This document shows positions 1 through 6,077 of a stretch of 6,223 nt of DNA, piece by piece. The stretch spans positions 1 through 6,223 of the forward strand of contig JAFAWC010000292.1 of NCBI GenBank assembly GCA_019242135.1. The letters run 5' to 3'. The translations under genes and the position numbers were made by a program. Each line of letters opens with the position of its first letter. Positions within the stretch are counted from its first letter, which is position 1. Under the pieces are notes generated by a model. It searched no databases, had not been told where the DNA came from, and saw only the letters and a program-made list of their open reading frames with translations. The DNA comes from Mycobacteriaceae bacterium. Its GTDB lineage: Bacteria > Actinomycetota > Actinomycetes > Mycobacteriales > Mycobacteriaceae.

Positions 1-57
1 GACGCCGTGGTGTTGCTCACTGTGCGGGCCGACAGCCGGGACGGCATCTCGTCGTAG
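1..57 (+). CDS. 3' end of an unidentified protein-coding gene (partial)
   Basis: Frame 1 is open from the window edge and ends at a TAG at 55-57, giving the C-terminal tail DAVVLLTVRADSRDGISS. The stop lies two bases before the stop of the minus-strand DUF190 gene, so the two genes converge with almost no gap, a common arrangement in compact actinobacterial genomes. In M. tuberculosis a gene of the matching orientation (Rv3072c, as I remember a luciferase-like F420-dependent oxidoreductase) sits here. The tail is too short to confirm that identity, so the product is left unnamed. No hairpin terminator is visible between the two stops. Confidence 0.45.
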   Translation, partial: DAVVLLTVRADSRDGISS

Positions 58-59
58 CC

Positions 60-1139
60 TTAATAGCGGAAGTCGGCCAGCGCGGTGCCGCCGATGCGCT
101 CATCACCCACGACGAGAACGAGCGCGGGAACCATCTCGCTGGTCACCACCCCGTGTTCTCGGGTGAACTCGTCGACGATCTCAAAGCTGCGCGCGATGCG
201 CTCGGGGGTATCGATGATGATCGTGGTGACCGGCACCCGCCTGGTGAGTTGAAACGGTTTGTCGCCGTGTGGCTTCCGATTCCCGTGAAAGCCCCACACG
301 CCCCGCAGTACGGTCGCGCCGCTGGCGGCGCGCGACGCACGAAGTGCCCGGATCAACCCCCGGTGAATCGGCGCTCCGTCATGCATGGCGGCCGACGACG
401 TGTGGATCATCAGCTTCTGCCAGAGCTGTCGGCCGCGGTCGTCGGCCATCGGTAGCGGGTCCGGGCGACCCAACAGCTCGCCCTCGCGTTTGCAGAGGCG
501 AATCCGCTCGACCGTGAGCAGGGGGCGCCGCAGCATTTCGCCCAGCTGCGGCACGGCGCGCGCGATGCTCTCCGCGGTTCCGACCGAGATGATCATCATC
601 GGTACGTCGACGTTGCGGCTGAAGAACCTGGCGCGGCGCCGTTCGCCGCGCACAGTGCCGTCGACACCGAGCAGCACCGTTGCCCCGGAGGCGCCCGCGC
701 GGTACAGCACGTCGCAGATCGCGGCGTACGCCGGGACGCCGTTGGCACGTGCCTGACGCCCGACGTAGAGGGTCAGTTTCGCGGCGTCGCGACCGTCGTC
801 CGGCACGGCGAAATCGGTGATCTCGGTGCTGATCAGAGCGGCCCGCTCCAGGGTGATGAGCGCGCGCGGCGACATGTCGACGACGTCCTCGACGAGGCCG
901 GTCATCTTGTCGCGCAGATCGACTGCGGCCACGGTGACCGGCGGGTCCTCCGACAGGCTCAACCACTCGTCGGTGCGGAGTTCCTTACGCGGACCGTAGC
1001 TGGCGATGCCCCGCAGCATGACGCTGGTGGCGACGGCCCGCTCGCCGAACAGTGTCAGCAGATCCTCGGCCAGGAAGCGATCCCCAACGCGTTGGCGCTC
1101 TGCGAAGTACGCGGTCAGCTTCAGACACTCGCGGTTCAC
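60..1139 (-). CDS. Triple-DUF190 (PII-like) protein of the crcB operon
   Basis: The protein has 359 residues and starts with GTG at 1139-1137, which overlaps the crcB2 stop in the 4-bp GTGA. The frame is open further upstream, but that would run into crcB2 and gives an arginine-rich, non-homologous extension. The protein is three diverged copies of one domain, at about residues 5-100, 119-215 and 239-340. Each copy has a KLT/KLM first strand, a helix with small residues, a GATVLxGV-type segment (37-49, 152-159, 274-281), then a charged loop, a short VP/IIS strand and a final helix. This is the DUF190 family, whose members have a PII-like alpha/beta fold and often neighbour crcB. No membrane segments are seen, so it is cytosolic. 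A role in sensing or regulating fluoride export is inferred from context; the biochemical function is unknown. It resembles M. tuberculosis Rv3071 in position and length as I recall it. Confidence 0.88.
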   Translation of the reverse strand: MNRECLKLTAYFAERQRVGDRFLAEDLLTLFGERAVATSVMLRGIASYGPRKELRTDEWLSLSEDPPVTVAAVDLRDKMTGLVEDVVDMSPRALITLERAALISTEITDFAVPDDGRDAAKLTLYVGRQARANGVPAYAAICDVLYRAGASGATVLLGVDGTVRGERRRARFFSRNVDVPMMIISVGTAESIARAVPQLGEMLRRPLLTVERIRLCKREGELLGRPDPLPMADDRGRQLWQKLMIHTSSAAMHDGAPIHRGLIRALRASRAASGATVLRGVWGFHGNRKPHGDKPFQLTRRVPVTTIIIDTPERIARSFEIVDEFTREHGVVTSEMVPALVLVVGDERIGGTALADFRY

Positions 1140-1501
1140 AGCCTGCCCGCCATCCACTGACCGGTCATGGCGGCGGCGACGCCGAAGACGACGCTGACGA
1201 CGATGTTGGCGAGCGCGGGCCAGGCTTGCCGCTCCTCGGCCAGCCGCTGGGTCTCGAACATCCATGTGGAGAACGTGGTGTAGGAACCGACGAACGCGGT
1301 GCCGGCCAGCAGCGCGACGTGGTCGCTGAGAGTCAACCCACTAATGAGTCCCAGCATGACGGCGCCGGTCAGGTTCACCGTCAGAGTGCCGTAGGGAAAC
1401 GGTGCCGGTATGCGCCGCGCGACCGCGCGGTCAACGAGGAATCGCACGACCGCACCGGCGCCCCCGAGCAGCACAACGCCGGCCCACACGGCGAGTGTCA
1501 T
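1136..1501 (-). CDS. crcB2: CrcB/Fluc fluoride channel subunit, second gene of the pair
   Basis: This 121-residue membrane protein is of normal Fluc length (about 120-130 residues) and has four hydrophobic segments. Family signatures are GGAGAVVR (13-20), PYGTLTVN with the conserved pore Asn43, and the TTFST motif (75-79) that supplies pore polar residues and a Phe-box Phe. Fluc channels export fluoride passively as dimers in the inner membrane. The start ATG (1501-1499) overlaps the crcB1 stop in an ATGA, and the stop overlaps the DUF190 start in a GTGA, so all three genes are translationally coupled. Arginines cluster in the first loop (residues 20-30) while the N-terminus has no charge, which suggests both ends face outward. 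The residue after TTFST is Trp80, where many homodimeric Flucs have Phe. The numbering crcB1/crcB2 follows mycobacterial usage as I remember it. Confidence 0.93.
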   Translation of the reverse strand: MTLAVWAGVVLLGGAGAVVRFLVDRAVARRIPAPFPYGTLTVNLTGAVMLGLISGLTLSDHVALLAGTAFVGSYTTFSTWMFETQRLAEERQAWPALANIVVSVVFGVAAAMTGQWMAGRL

Positions 1502-1893
1502 GTCCTCACCCGCACGCGGCGAACCAGCGCGGTGGCCAGATACACCGCCACGAGTCCGGCCGCGATGCTGGCCGACGTGTAGGCGGCCGCCAAGGCGTAA
1601 TGACGATCTTCGAGCATTCTGAGAGTCTCGACTTGCATCGTGGAGAACGTGGTCAACCCACCGCAGAGCCCCGTGCCCAGTAACGGGCGGCGATAGCTCG
1701 AGACCGGCAAGCGTTCCAGCAGCCGGGTGGTGAAGTAGCCCAGCAGCACCGCGCCGACCACGTTCACCGCGAATGTCGGCCAGGGCCATCGGCCGGGATC
1801 GGGGTTCGCGAACAGTCCCAGACCGGTGCGAGCGAGCGTACCGAATGCACCTCCGACGAAAACAGCCGTCAGCTCGCGTCGGTCGAAAGCCAT
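1498..1893 (-). CDS. crcB1: CrcB/Fluc fluoride channel subunit, first gene of the pair
   Basis: This 131-residue protein has four membrane segments, at roughly residues 8-28, 38-58, 70-90 and 98-122. Fluc signatures are [10 protein letters not shown] (14-23), PTFAVNVVG with pore Asn44, and CGGLTTFST (77-85). It is a subunit of a dimeric fluoride channel that keeps cytoplasmic fluoride low. Positive charges lie at the N-terminus (RR), in the loop between segments 2 and 3 (RR...RR) and at the C-terminus (RRVRVR), predicting both ends inside, the opposite of its neighbour crcB2. The start ATG (1893-1891) is chosen because homology begins immediately after it; no good Shine-Dalgarno precedes it, so the mRNA may be leaderless or nearly so. 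It is the promoter-proximal gene of the operon, divergent from pgm. No fluoride riboswitch is recognisable upstream. The residue after TTFST is Met86. Confidence 0.93.
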   Translation of the reverse strand: MAFDRRELTAVFVGGAFGTLARTGLGLFANPDPGRWPWPTFAVNVVGAVLLGYFTTRLLERLPVSSYRRPLLGTGLCGGLTTFSTMQVETLRMLEDRHYALAAAYTSASIAAGLVAVYLATALVRRVRVRT

Positions 1894-2025
1894 GACGGAC
1901 AGTATGGCTTGACGTGCGATGAGCTGACGCGGATGTCTGAGTATTAGGAGAACCCGGCTATCGCTGTGTCCGTCTGTATCCGTCTGTATTCGTCGCCGGG
2001 CCGAGTCTGGAGCAGAATCGGGACC
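1894..2025. promoter_or_regulatory. Divergent intergenic region between crcB1 and pgm
   Basis: These 132 bp separate the start codons of crcB1 (leftward) and pgm (rightward) and must hold both promoters. On the plus strand a TTGACG (1909-1914) resembles a -35 box, but no convincing -10 lies 16-18 bp downstream. On the minus strand a TAATAC (complement of 1941-1946) could be a -10 for crcB1, with no good -35. The right third contains a 10-bp tandem repeat, listed separately. I looked for the fluoride riboswitch pattern (GGNGAUGG start, later CUGAUGA-type segment) on the minus strand and did not find it. Confidence 0.5.
1964..1993. repeat. Three tandem copies of a 10-bp repeat upstream of pgm
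   Basis: The copies are CTGTGTCCGT, CTGTATCCGT and CTGTATTCGT, directly adjacent and differing at one position from one to the next. The period is close to one turn of the DNA helix, so three copies would present the same face to a protein. The array ends 32 bp before the pgm ATG, so it lies either in the leader or at a promoter-proximal binding site. It could also be simple slippage, since three copies of a short unit can arise by replication errors. Confidence 0.75.
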
Positions 2026-3660
2026 ATGGCGGCCAACCCCCGTGCCGGTCAGCCGGCGCAACCCGAAGACCTCATCGATGTGGCTCACGTGGTGACCGCG
2101 TACTTCGCAGTCGAACCGGATCCCGACGAGGTGGCCCAACAGGTCGTGTTCGGAACCTCCGGACACCGCGGCTCGAGCCTTGACGGCGCGTTCAACGAGG
2201 CGCACATCCACGCCACCACCCAGGCCATCGCCGAGTTCCGGGCGGCGCAGGGCACCACGGGACCACTGTTCATCGGCCGCGACACGCACGCGCTGTCGGA
2301 GCCGGCATGGACGTCGGCGCTGGAGGTGCTGGCCGCGAACGACGTTGTGGTGATGATCGATTCAGCGGACCGCTACACGCCGACACCAGCGGTCAGTCAC
2401 GCGATCTTGACATACAACCGAGGACAGACCTCCGGTCTGGCCGACGGGATCGTCGTCACGCCGTCGCACAACCCGCCCCGAGACGGTGGATTCAAATACA
2501 ACCCGCCCAATGGCGGCCCGGCGGACACGGATGCCACCGGCGCAATCGCCAGGCGCGCCAACGAGATCCTGCGTGACGGGGTGAGGGCGGTGAAACGGGT
2601 GCCGTTCAGCCGTGCGCTGCAGAGCGCGCAACGCCACGACTACCTCGACGCGTATGTCGAGGATCTGCCGAGTGTGATCGACATGCACGCGATTCGTGCG
2701 CAGGGTGTGCGTATCGGCGCCGACCCGCTCGGCGGAGCGAGCGTCGACTACTGGGCGGCGATCGCCGAACGGCACAACCTCGAACTCACCGTGGTCAATC
2801 CGCTGGTGGACGCGACATGGCGGTTTATGACGCTGGACACCGACGGCAAGATCCGGATGGACTGCAGTTCCCCGAATGCGATGGCGAGGCTGATCAACAA
2901 CCATGACACGTATCAGATCGCGACGGGCAACGATGCCGACGCCGACCGGCACGGCATCGTGACACCTGACGGTGGGCTGCTCAATCCCAACCACTATCTC
3001 GCCGTGGCGATCGACTACCTGTACAGCCACCGCGCGTCGTGGCCCGCGTCGACGGCCGTCGGCAAGACAGTGGTGAGCAGTTCGATCATCGACCGCGTCG
3101 TCATGGGTCTCGGCCGCAAGCTGATCGAGGTCCCGGTGGGCTTCAAGTGGTTCGTCGACGGCTTGCTCAGCGGCAGCATCGGTTTCGGTGGGGAGGAGAG
3201 CGCAGGCGCGTCGTTTTTGCGGATGGACGGTTCAGTGTGGACCACCGACAAAGACGGGATCATTCTCGCGTTGCTGGCGTCGGAGATCCTGGCGGTGACG
3301 GGTCAGACCCCATCTCAACGTTATGACGAACTCACCGAAAAGTACGGCGCGCCAACGTATGCCCGGGTGGATGCGCCCGCCGACCGGGACCAGAAGGCCC
3401 GATTGGCCAAGTTGTCGGCGGATCAGGTGACGGCCAGCGAGTTGGCGGGCGAGAAGATCACCGCAAAGCTGACGACGGCGCCTGGCAATGGCGCGCCACT
3501 GGGCGGGTTGAAGGTGACGACCGCCGATGCGTGGTTCGCCGCGCGACCGTCGGGAACCGAAGACGTGTACAAAATCTATGCGGAGTCGTTCCGCGGTCCC
3601 GATCATCTGCGTGAGGTGCAGGACGCCGCCCGCGAGGTGGTGGCGAAGGCGCTGGAGTGA
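2026..3660 (+). CDS. pgm: Alpha-D-glucose phosphate-specific phosphoglucomutase
   Basis: The 544-residue enzyme interconverts glucose-1-phosphate and glucose-6-phosphate in the cytoplasm, linking glycolysis to glycogen, trehalose, UDP-glucose and cell-wall glucan synthesis. Family landmarks are all present: FGTSGHRGS (42-50), the phosphoserine loop TPSHNP with catalytic Ser147, the Mg-binding DADAD (Asp303, 305, 307), the sugar-binding GGEES (388-392) and the phosphate-binding RPSGTED (507-513). Length matches the bacterial Pgm family of about 545 residues. The ATG at 2026 is preferred over an in-frame GTG at 1966 because the protein then begins [16 protein letters not shown], nearly identical to the mycobacterial PgmA start as I remember it. 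The ribosome binding site is weak (a GGAG about 13 bp upstream). The TGA stop overlaps the GTG start of the transporter gene by 4 bp, so the two are probably co-translated. Confidence 0.97.
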   Translation: MAANPRAGQPAQPEDLIDVAHVVTAYFAVEPDPDEVAQQVVFGTSGHRGSSLDGAFNEAHIHATTQAIAEFRAAQGTTGPLFIGRDTHALSEPAWTSALEVLAANDVVVMIDSADRYTPTPAVSHAILTYNRGQTSGLADGIVVTPSHNPPRDGGFKYNPPNGGPADTDATGAIARRANEILRDGVRAVKRVPFSRALQSAQRHDYLDAYVEDLPSVIDMHAIRAQGVRIGADPLGGASVDYWAAIAERHNLELTVVNPLVDATWRFMTLDTDGKIRMDCSSPNAMARLINNHDTYQIATGNDADADRHGIVTPDGGLLNPNHYLAVAIDYLYSHRASWPASTAVGKTVVSSSIIDRVVMGLGRKLIEVPVGFKWFVDGLLSGSIGFGGEESAGASFLRMDGSVWTTDKDGIILALLASEILAVTGQTPSQRYDELTEKYGAPTYARVDAPADRDQKARLAKLSADQVTASELAGEKITAKLTTAPGNGAPLGGLKVTTADAWFAARPSGTEDVYKIYAESFRGPDHLREVQDAAREVVAKALE

Positions 3661-4955
3661 GCGGTCCCGCGGACCGGGAGCGAAGCCAGCCGAGGGCGAG
3701 CGCGTCGGCGGGTGACCAGGTGGCCGCGAAGCCGCGTCTGCCGCCCGAGGTCTGGGTACTGATCACGGCCGACGCGGTGATCGCGCTCGGATACGGCGTG
3801 GTATCGCCCGTCCTGCCGCAGTATGCGCGGAACTTCGGCGTGACGATCAGTGCCGCGACGTTCGTCATCAGTGCGTTCGCTGCGATGCGGCTGTGCTTTG
3901 CACCGGTCAGCGGGATATTGGTGCAACGACTGGGGGAGCGGCGCGTCTATGTGAGCGGCATCCTGATCGTGTCGTTATCCACAGGGGCGTGCGCGTTCGC
4001 CCGGAGTTATTGGCAACTCTTGCTTTTCCGCTCGCTGGGTGGCATCGGATCAACATGGTTCTTCGTCTCATCGCTCGGCCTGATGATTCGCGTCAGCCCG
4101 GAAAATGCGCGGGGCCGGGTTGCCGGGATGTTCTCGACGGCGTTTCTGATCGGGTCGGTGGCCGGACCGGTGCTCGGCAGCATGACAGCCGGACTGGGGC
4201 TGTCCGCGCCATTCGTCATCTACGGGATCGCGTTGCTGATCGCGGCGGCCGTGGTGTTCTTCAGTCTGCGCCATTCGTCGCTGGCTGCGCCGGAGCAGAG
4301 TACCGAGCCGGCCGTTACTCTGCGAGCTGCGTTGAGACAAAAGGCTTATCGCGCCGCGCTGGCATCCAACTTCGCGACAGGATGGTCGGTGTTCGGGCTG
4401 CGAATGGCGTTAGTACCGCTGTTCGTCTCAGAGATACTGGGCCGCGGCGCCGGCATGGCAGGAGTGGCGCTGGCCACGTTCGCGGCCGGCAACGTGTCGG
4501 CCGTGGTTCCGAGCGGCTACCTCTCCGACCGCGTCGGCCGGCGAACACTGTTGATCATCGGGCTTTCCGTGTCGGGCGTGGCGACCGCGACCGTCGGCTG
4601 GGCGTCGTCGTTTCCACTTTTCCTCGCCGGGGCGTACGTGGCCGGGGCGGCCGCCGGGATGTTCAGCTCACCGCAGCAGGCCGCCGTCGCCGACATCATC
4701 GGCAGCAAGGCGCGCGCCGGCACGGCGCTGGCCGCGTTCCAGATGATGGCCGATCTCGGGTCGATCGTCGGGTCGTTCGGGGTCGGAGAGATCGCGCAGC
4801 ACTTCTCGTTCGGTGCGGCGTTCCTGATCAGCGGGGCCATCCTGGTCGCCGCGGCGGTCGGGTGGACGTTGGCGCTGGAGACTCGCACACTGCCGGGAAG
4901 GCGGCCGACGCCCGTGCGCGCACTGGGCCCCGATGCGGGCGGCGAGTTGCCGTGA
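3657..4955 (+). CDS. Major facilitator superfamily transporter, drug-efflux (DHA1-like) type
   Basis: The 432-residue protein has 12 predicted membrane helices in two six-helix halves, preceded by a hydrophilic N-tail of about 30 residues. The first half has a degenerate motif A ([11 protein letters not shown], 86-96) and an arginine in helix 4 (FRSLGG, 124-129). Helix 5 carries the antiporter motif C (G166-SVA-GP-VL-G174), which is typical of proton-coupled drug exporters. The second half has a classical motif [12 protein letters not shown] (286-296). It therefore probably exports small molecules in exchange for protons across the inner membrane; the substrate cannot be read from sequence. 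The GTG start at 3657 overlaps the pgm stop (GTGA). A second in-frame GTG at 3720 would remove 21 residues of the tail and is an alternative. No terminator is visible between its stop and the tRNA promoter 10 bp later. Confidence 0.9.
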   Translation: MSGPADRERSQPRASASAGDQVAAKPRLPPEVWVLITADAVIALGYGVVSPVLPQYARNFGVTISAATFVISAFAAMRLCFAPVSGILVQRLGERRVYVSGILIVSLSTGACAFARSYWQLLLFRSLGGIGSTWFFVSSLGLMIRVSPENARGRVAGMFSTAFLIGSVAGPVLGSMTAGLGLSAPFVIYGIALLIAAAVVFFSLRHSSLAAPEQSTEPAVTLRAALRQKAYRAALASNFATGWSVFGLRMALVPLFVSEILGRGAGMAGVALATFAAGNVSAVVPSGYLSDRVGRRTLLIIGLSVSGVATATVGWASSFPLFLAGAYVAGAAAGMFSSPQQAAVADIIGSKARAGTALAAFQMMADLGSIVGSFGVGEIAQHFSFGAAFLISGAILVAAAVGWTLALETRTLPGRRPTPVRALGPDAGGELP

Positions 4956-4964
4956 CCTGCGGCT

Positions 4965-4993
4965 TTGAAGGGTCTTCGCTGGTGGTGTAGCTT
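4965..4993 (+). promoter_or_regulatory. Sigma-A-type promoter of the tRNA-Ala gene
   Basis: A -35 box TTGAAG (4965-4970) is followed after exactly 17 bp by a -10 box TAGCTT (4988-4993), which fits the actinobacterial TANNNT form. Transcription would begin near 5000, about 12 bp before the mature tRNA 5' end, leaving a short leader for RNase P. It lies just 10 bp after the transporter stop codon, so the tRNA has its own promoter. Confidence 0.65.
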
Positions 4994-5011
4994 CGATGGG
5001 CACTACTTCTC

Positions 5012-5084
5012 GGGGCTATGGCGCAGCTGGTAGCGCACCACACTGGCAGTGTGGGGGTCAGGGGTTCGAGTCCCCTTAGCTCCA
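5012..5084 (+). tRNA. tRNA-Ala, anticodon GGC
   Basis: A complete 73-base cloverleaf can be folded. The acceptor stem GGGGCTA pairs with TAGCTCC with one G-U pair, and discriminator A is at 5084. The D stem is GCGC/GCGC, the anticodon stem CCACA/TGTGG and the T stem AGGGG/CCCCT with loop TTCGAGT. The seven-base anticodon loop CTGGCAG gives GGC, reading GCC (and GCU) alanine codons, the dominant alanine codon in high-GC genomes. CCA is not encoded, as is common in actinobacteria. tRNA 3' ends are frequent targets of tyrosine integrases, and the integrase fragment just downstream fits that. Confidence 0.97.
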
Positions 5085-5209
5085 CTTCCGTTTCCGCAGG
5101 TCAAAGGGATTTTGCGGTAAGACTTTCCGAGTTTGCGCACACGCGGCATGAGCCTTCGCACCATCGCGCCATCGCGCCAGCGTCAGCAAACTCGTCGGCG
5201 GTGATGCGC
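5085..5209. other. Non-coding segment between tRNA-Ala and the integrase remnant
   Basis: This 125-bp stretch has no credible gene. It is where the element-side attachment junction (attL) would lie if an element entered at the tRNA 3' end, but the second copy of the tRNA end is not in the window, so the core cannot be defined. It contains the long-range inverted repeat listed separately and an 8-bp tandem duplication CCATCGCG at 5161-5176. No terminator hairpin with a T-run follows the tRNA. Confidence 0.5.
5128..5194. repeat. 9-bp inverted repeat around a 49-bp spacer
   Basis: CGAGTTTGC at 5128-5136 is the exact reverse complement of GCAAACTCG at 5186-5194. The arms lie between the tRNA and the integrase remnant, the zone where integrase arm-binding sites are usually found, but the spacing is long for a hairpin. 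It may be a remnant of an attP arm or coincidence. Confidence 0.4.
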
Positions 5210-5321
5210 TCAATTGGCCGCAGCAGCTTGAATCGCCGCGTCCAGCCGGTCGCTGGTCGTCCAAATCATCGTCGAAGAGGTCGGCATAGATGTCGAGCGT
5301 CATCGAGGCTTTGTGGCTCAG
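5210..5321 (-). pseudogene. C-terminal remnant of a phage/island tyrosine recombinase (integrase)
   Basis: Read leftward from 5321, the sequence gives LSHKASMTLDIYADLF followed by DDDLD. This is the last part of the catalytic domain of a mycobacterial-type integrase, with the conserved His (5315-5313) and the nucleophile Tyr (5288-5286). After DDDLD the frame breaks. Continuing in another frame from 5251 gives DRLDAAIQAAAAN and a TGA at 5212-5210, a normal-looking integrase C-terminus. The 7 bases between the two parts fit a 2-bp deletion from an original 9. The segment after LSHK is also one residue shorter than the usual LGHxSxxMTLD. Upstream of 5321 homology stops abruptly, so the N-terminal 85-90% of the gene, including the first catalytic Arg, is gone. 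It cannot be active. Its place directly after a tRNA gene marks a former integration site. Confidence 0.75.
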
Positions 5322-5431
5322 ACGGCCTTGCGCAGCGGACGCACGCCAGCGGTGAGGCAGCCAGCACCATTGTGGCAACGCTCGGCGTCAGCAGAGCGAC
5401 GATTTACTGTGTGCTCACAGGCCGGGACTAA
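5321..5431 (+). pseudogene. C-terminal remnant of a serine recombinase (resolvase/invertase)
   Basis: The plus strand encodes AQRTHASGEAASTIVATLG and then VSRATIYCVLTGRD before a TAA at 5429-5431. This matches the C-terminal helix-turn-helix of Hin/gamma-delta type resolvases (usual pattern: HASGE..xxIAxxLGVSRATxYRxL). The conserved Arg after the Tyr is Cys here. The catalytic serine domain is missing: reading upstream runs straight into the antisense of the integrase fragment at about 5321. An open frame continues upstream to 5018 through the tRNA, but that is accidental. The remnant stops 5 bp before the stop of the convergent tetR gene. Resolvases of this type usually come from Tn3-family or IS607-like elements; which one cannot be told. 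Confidence 0.65.
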
Positions 5432-5436
5432 TGCGA

Positions 5437-6021
5437 TTAACTCGTTGCTACCCGCGCCGACGGGTTGCCGCTTAGACCTCGTATCACCGAGGGAGCGGCG
5501 AAGCGTCTAATTAGCTCGTATTCGGTGTGCTTGTCTTTGACAGGCCAGTACCACAGGGCAAAGGTGATGCGAATGAGCCATTGCGCGGCTAGTGGGTCGC
5601 TGCGCCCGATCATTTCTTCGGCCATCTTGACCACGAAGGGCGATGCGGTCAGGGTTCCGGTGTCATGATCTGGGCGGATGTCGCCCATCATCAGCTTTCC
5701 GAGCGGATCAGCTCGCATGCAGTCGAGCCCGACGACGATGGCCGTCGCTACGCGATCAGTTCCCTCGATCCCGGCTATGGCCTGCCGTATGGAGCCGATG
5801 ATTCGCTGGGAGAACAAAGAGATAAGGCGTTCGAGAATCGCCGCCTTACCACCTGTATGGCGGTAGATGGTTGCCGGGGAGCAATTCAACTGCGCAGCCA
5901 GCGCGTCGATGGTGAAGGCTTCGAACCCGTAGCGTGAGACGAACTCTGAGGCAGCCGACATAATCCGATCACGCGCCTCCGAGGCACGGTCCGCTCCGAG
6001 GACCCAATCCTTTTGTGCCAC
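5437..6021 (-). CDS. TetR/AcrR-family transcriptional regulator
   Basis: The 194-residue protein has the TetR N-terminal DNA-binding domain at about residues 14-60. Helix 1 contains RDRIMSAASEFVSRYGF, then the turn helix TIDALAAQL (37-45) and recognition helix SPATIYRHTGGK (48-59). The C-terminal ligand and dimer domain (65-194) is not recognisable as a specific subfamily. I choose the GTG at 6021-6019, preceded after 9 bp by GGGGAAGG and giving the usual TetR length and an N-terminus (AQKDWVLGADR) like other mycobacterial TetRs. In-frame TTG (6090) and ATG (6084) starts would add 21-23 residues but lie inside the candidate operator and lack a good binding site. Base composition differs from the genes to the left: a hand count gives 53% GC at 5521-5580 against 78% at 4441-4500. 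No target gene is in the window, and autoregulation is inferred from the operator. Confidence 0.88.
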   Translation of the reverse strand: MAQKDWVLGADRASEARDRIMSAASEFVSRYGFEAFTIDALAAQLNCSPATIYRHTGGKAAILERLISLFSQRIIGSIRQAIAGIEGTDRVATAIVVGLDCMRADPLGKLMMGDIRPDHDTGTLTASPFVVKMAEEMIGRSDPLAAQWLIRITFALWYWPVKDKHTEYELIRRFAAPSVIRGLSGNPSARVATS

Positions 6022-6030
6022 GGCTTTCAG

Positions 6031-6038
6031 CCTTCCCC
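6031..6038 (-). promoter_or_regulatory. Ribosome binding site supporting the GTG start of tetR
   Basis: On the minus strand GGGGAAGG ends 9 bp before the GTG at 6021. It is the only purine-rich Shine-Dalgarno-like stretch well placed for any of the in-frame starts, and it decides the start chosen for the TetR gene. Confidence 0.55.
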
Positions 6039-6077
6039 TAACAGCAGAGATAGACAACAAATCCGTTCTATCACCGC

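Noticed and set aside
1140..1265. Upstream extension of the DUF190 frame, 42 more codons
   Set aside because: It is antisense-free but runs fully inside crcB2, is arginine-rich low-complexity sequence and has no DUF190 similarity. The GTG at 1139 gives the typical coupled overlap.
1966..2025. GTG start for pgm at 1966, adding 20 residues
   Set aside because: The extra residues are encoded largely by the tandem repeat and are absent from the mycobacterial Pgm N-terminus I recall; the ATG at 2026 fits.
1894..2289. Upstream extension of the crcB1 frame into pgm
   Set aside because: The added residues are the antisense of pgm and have no Fluc features. Fluc homology starts right after the ATG at 1893.
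4967..4977. GAAG-GGT-CTTC hairpin after the transporter gene as a terminator
   Set aside because: The stem is only 4 bp with no T-run, and it overlaps the -35 and spacer of the tRNA promoter.
5076..5378. A 100-codon minus-strand open frame as an intact small gene
   Set aside because: Only about 21 residues in its middle match integrase. Its start part is the antisense of the resolvase remnant and its end is out of frame with the integrase tail and enters the tRNA.
5018..5431. A 137-codon plus-strand open frame running through the tRNA
   Set aside because: The first two thirds is tRNA and antisense integrase sequence. Only the last 36 codons resemble a protein, so it is annotated as a resolvase remnant.
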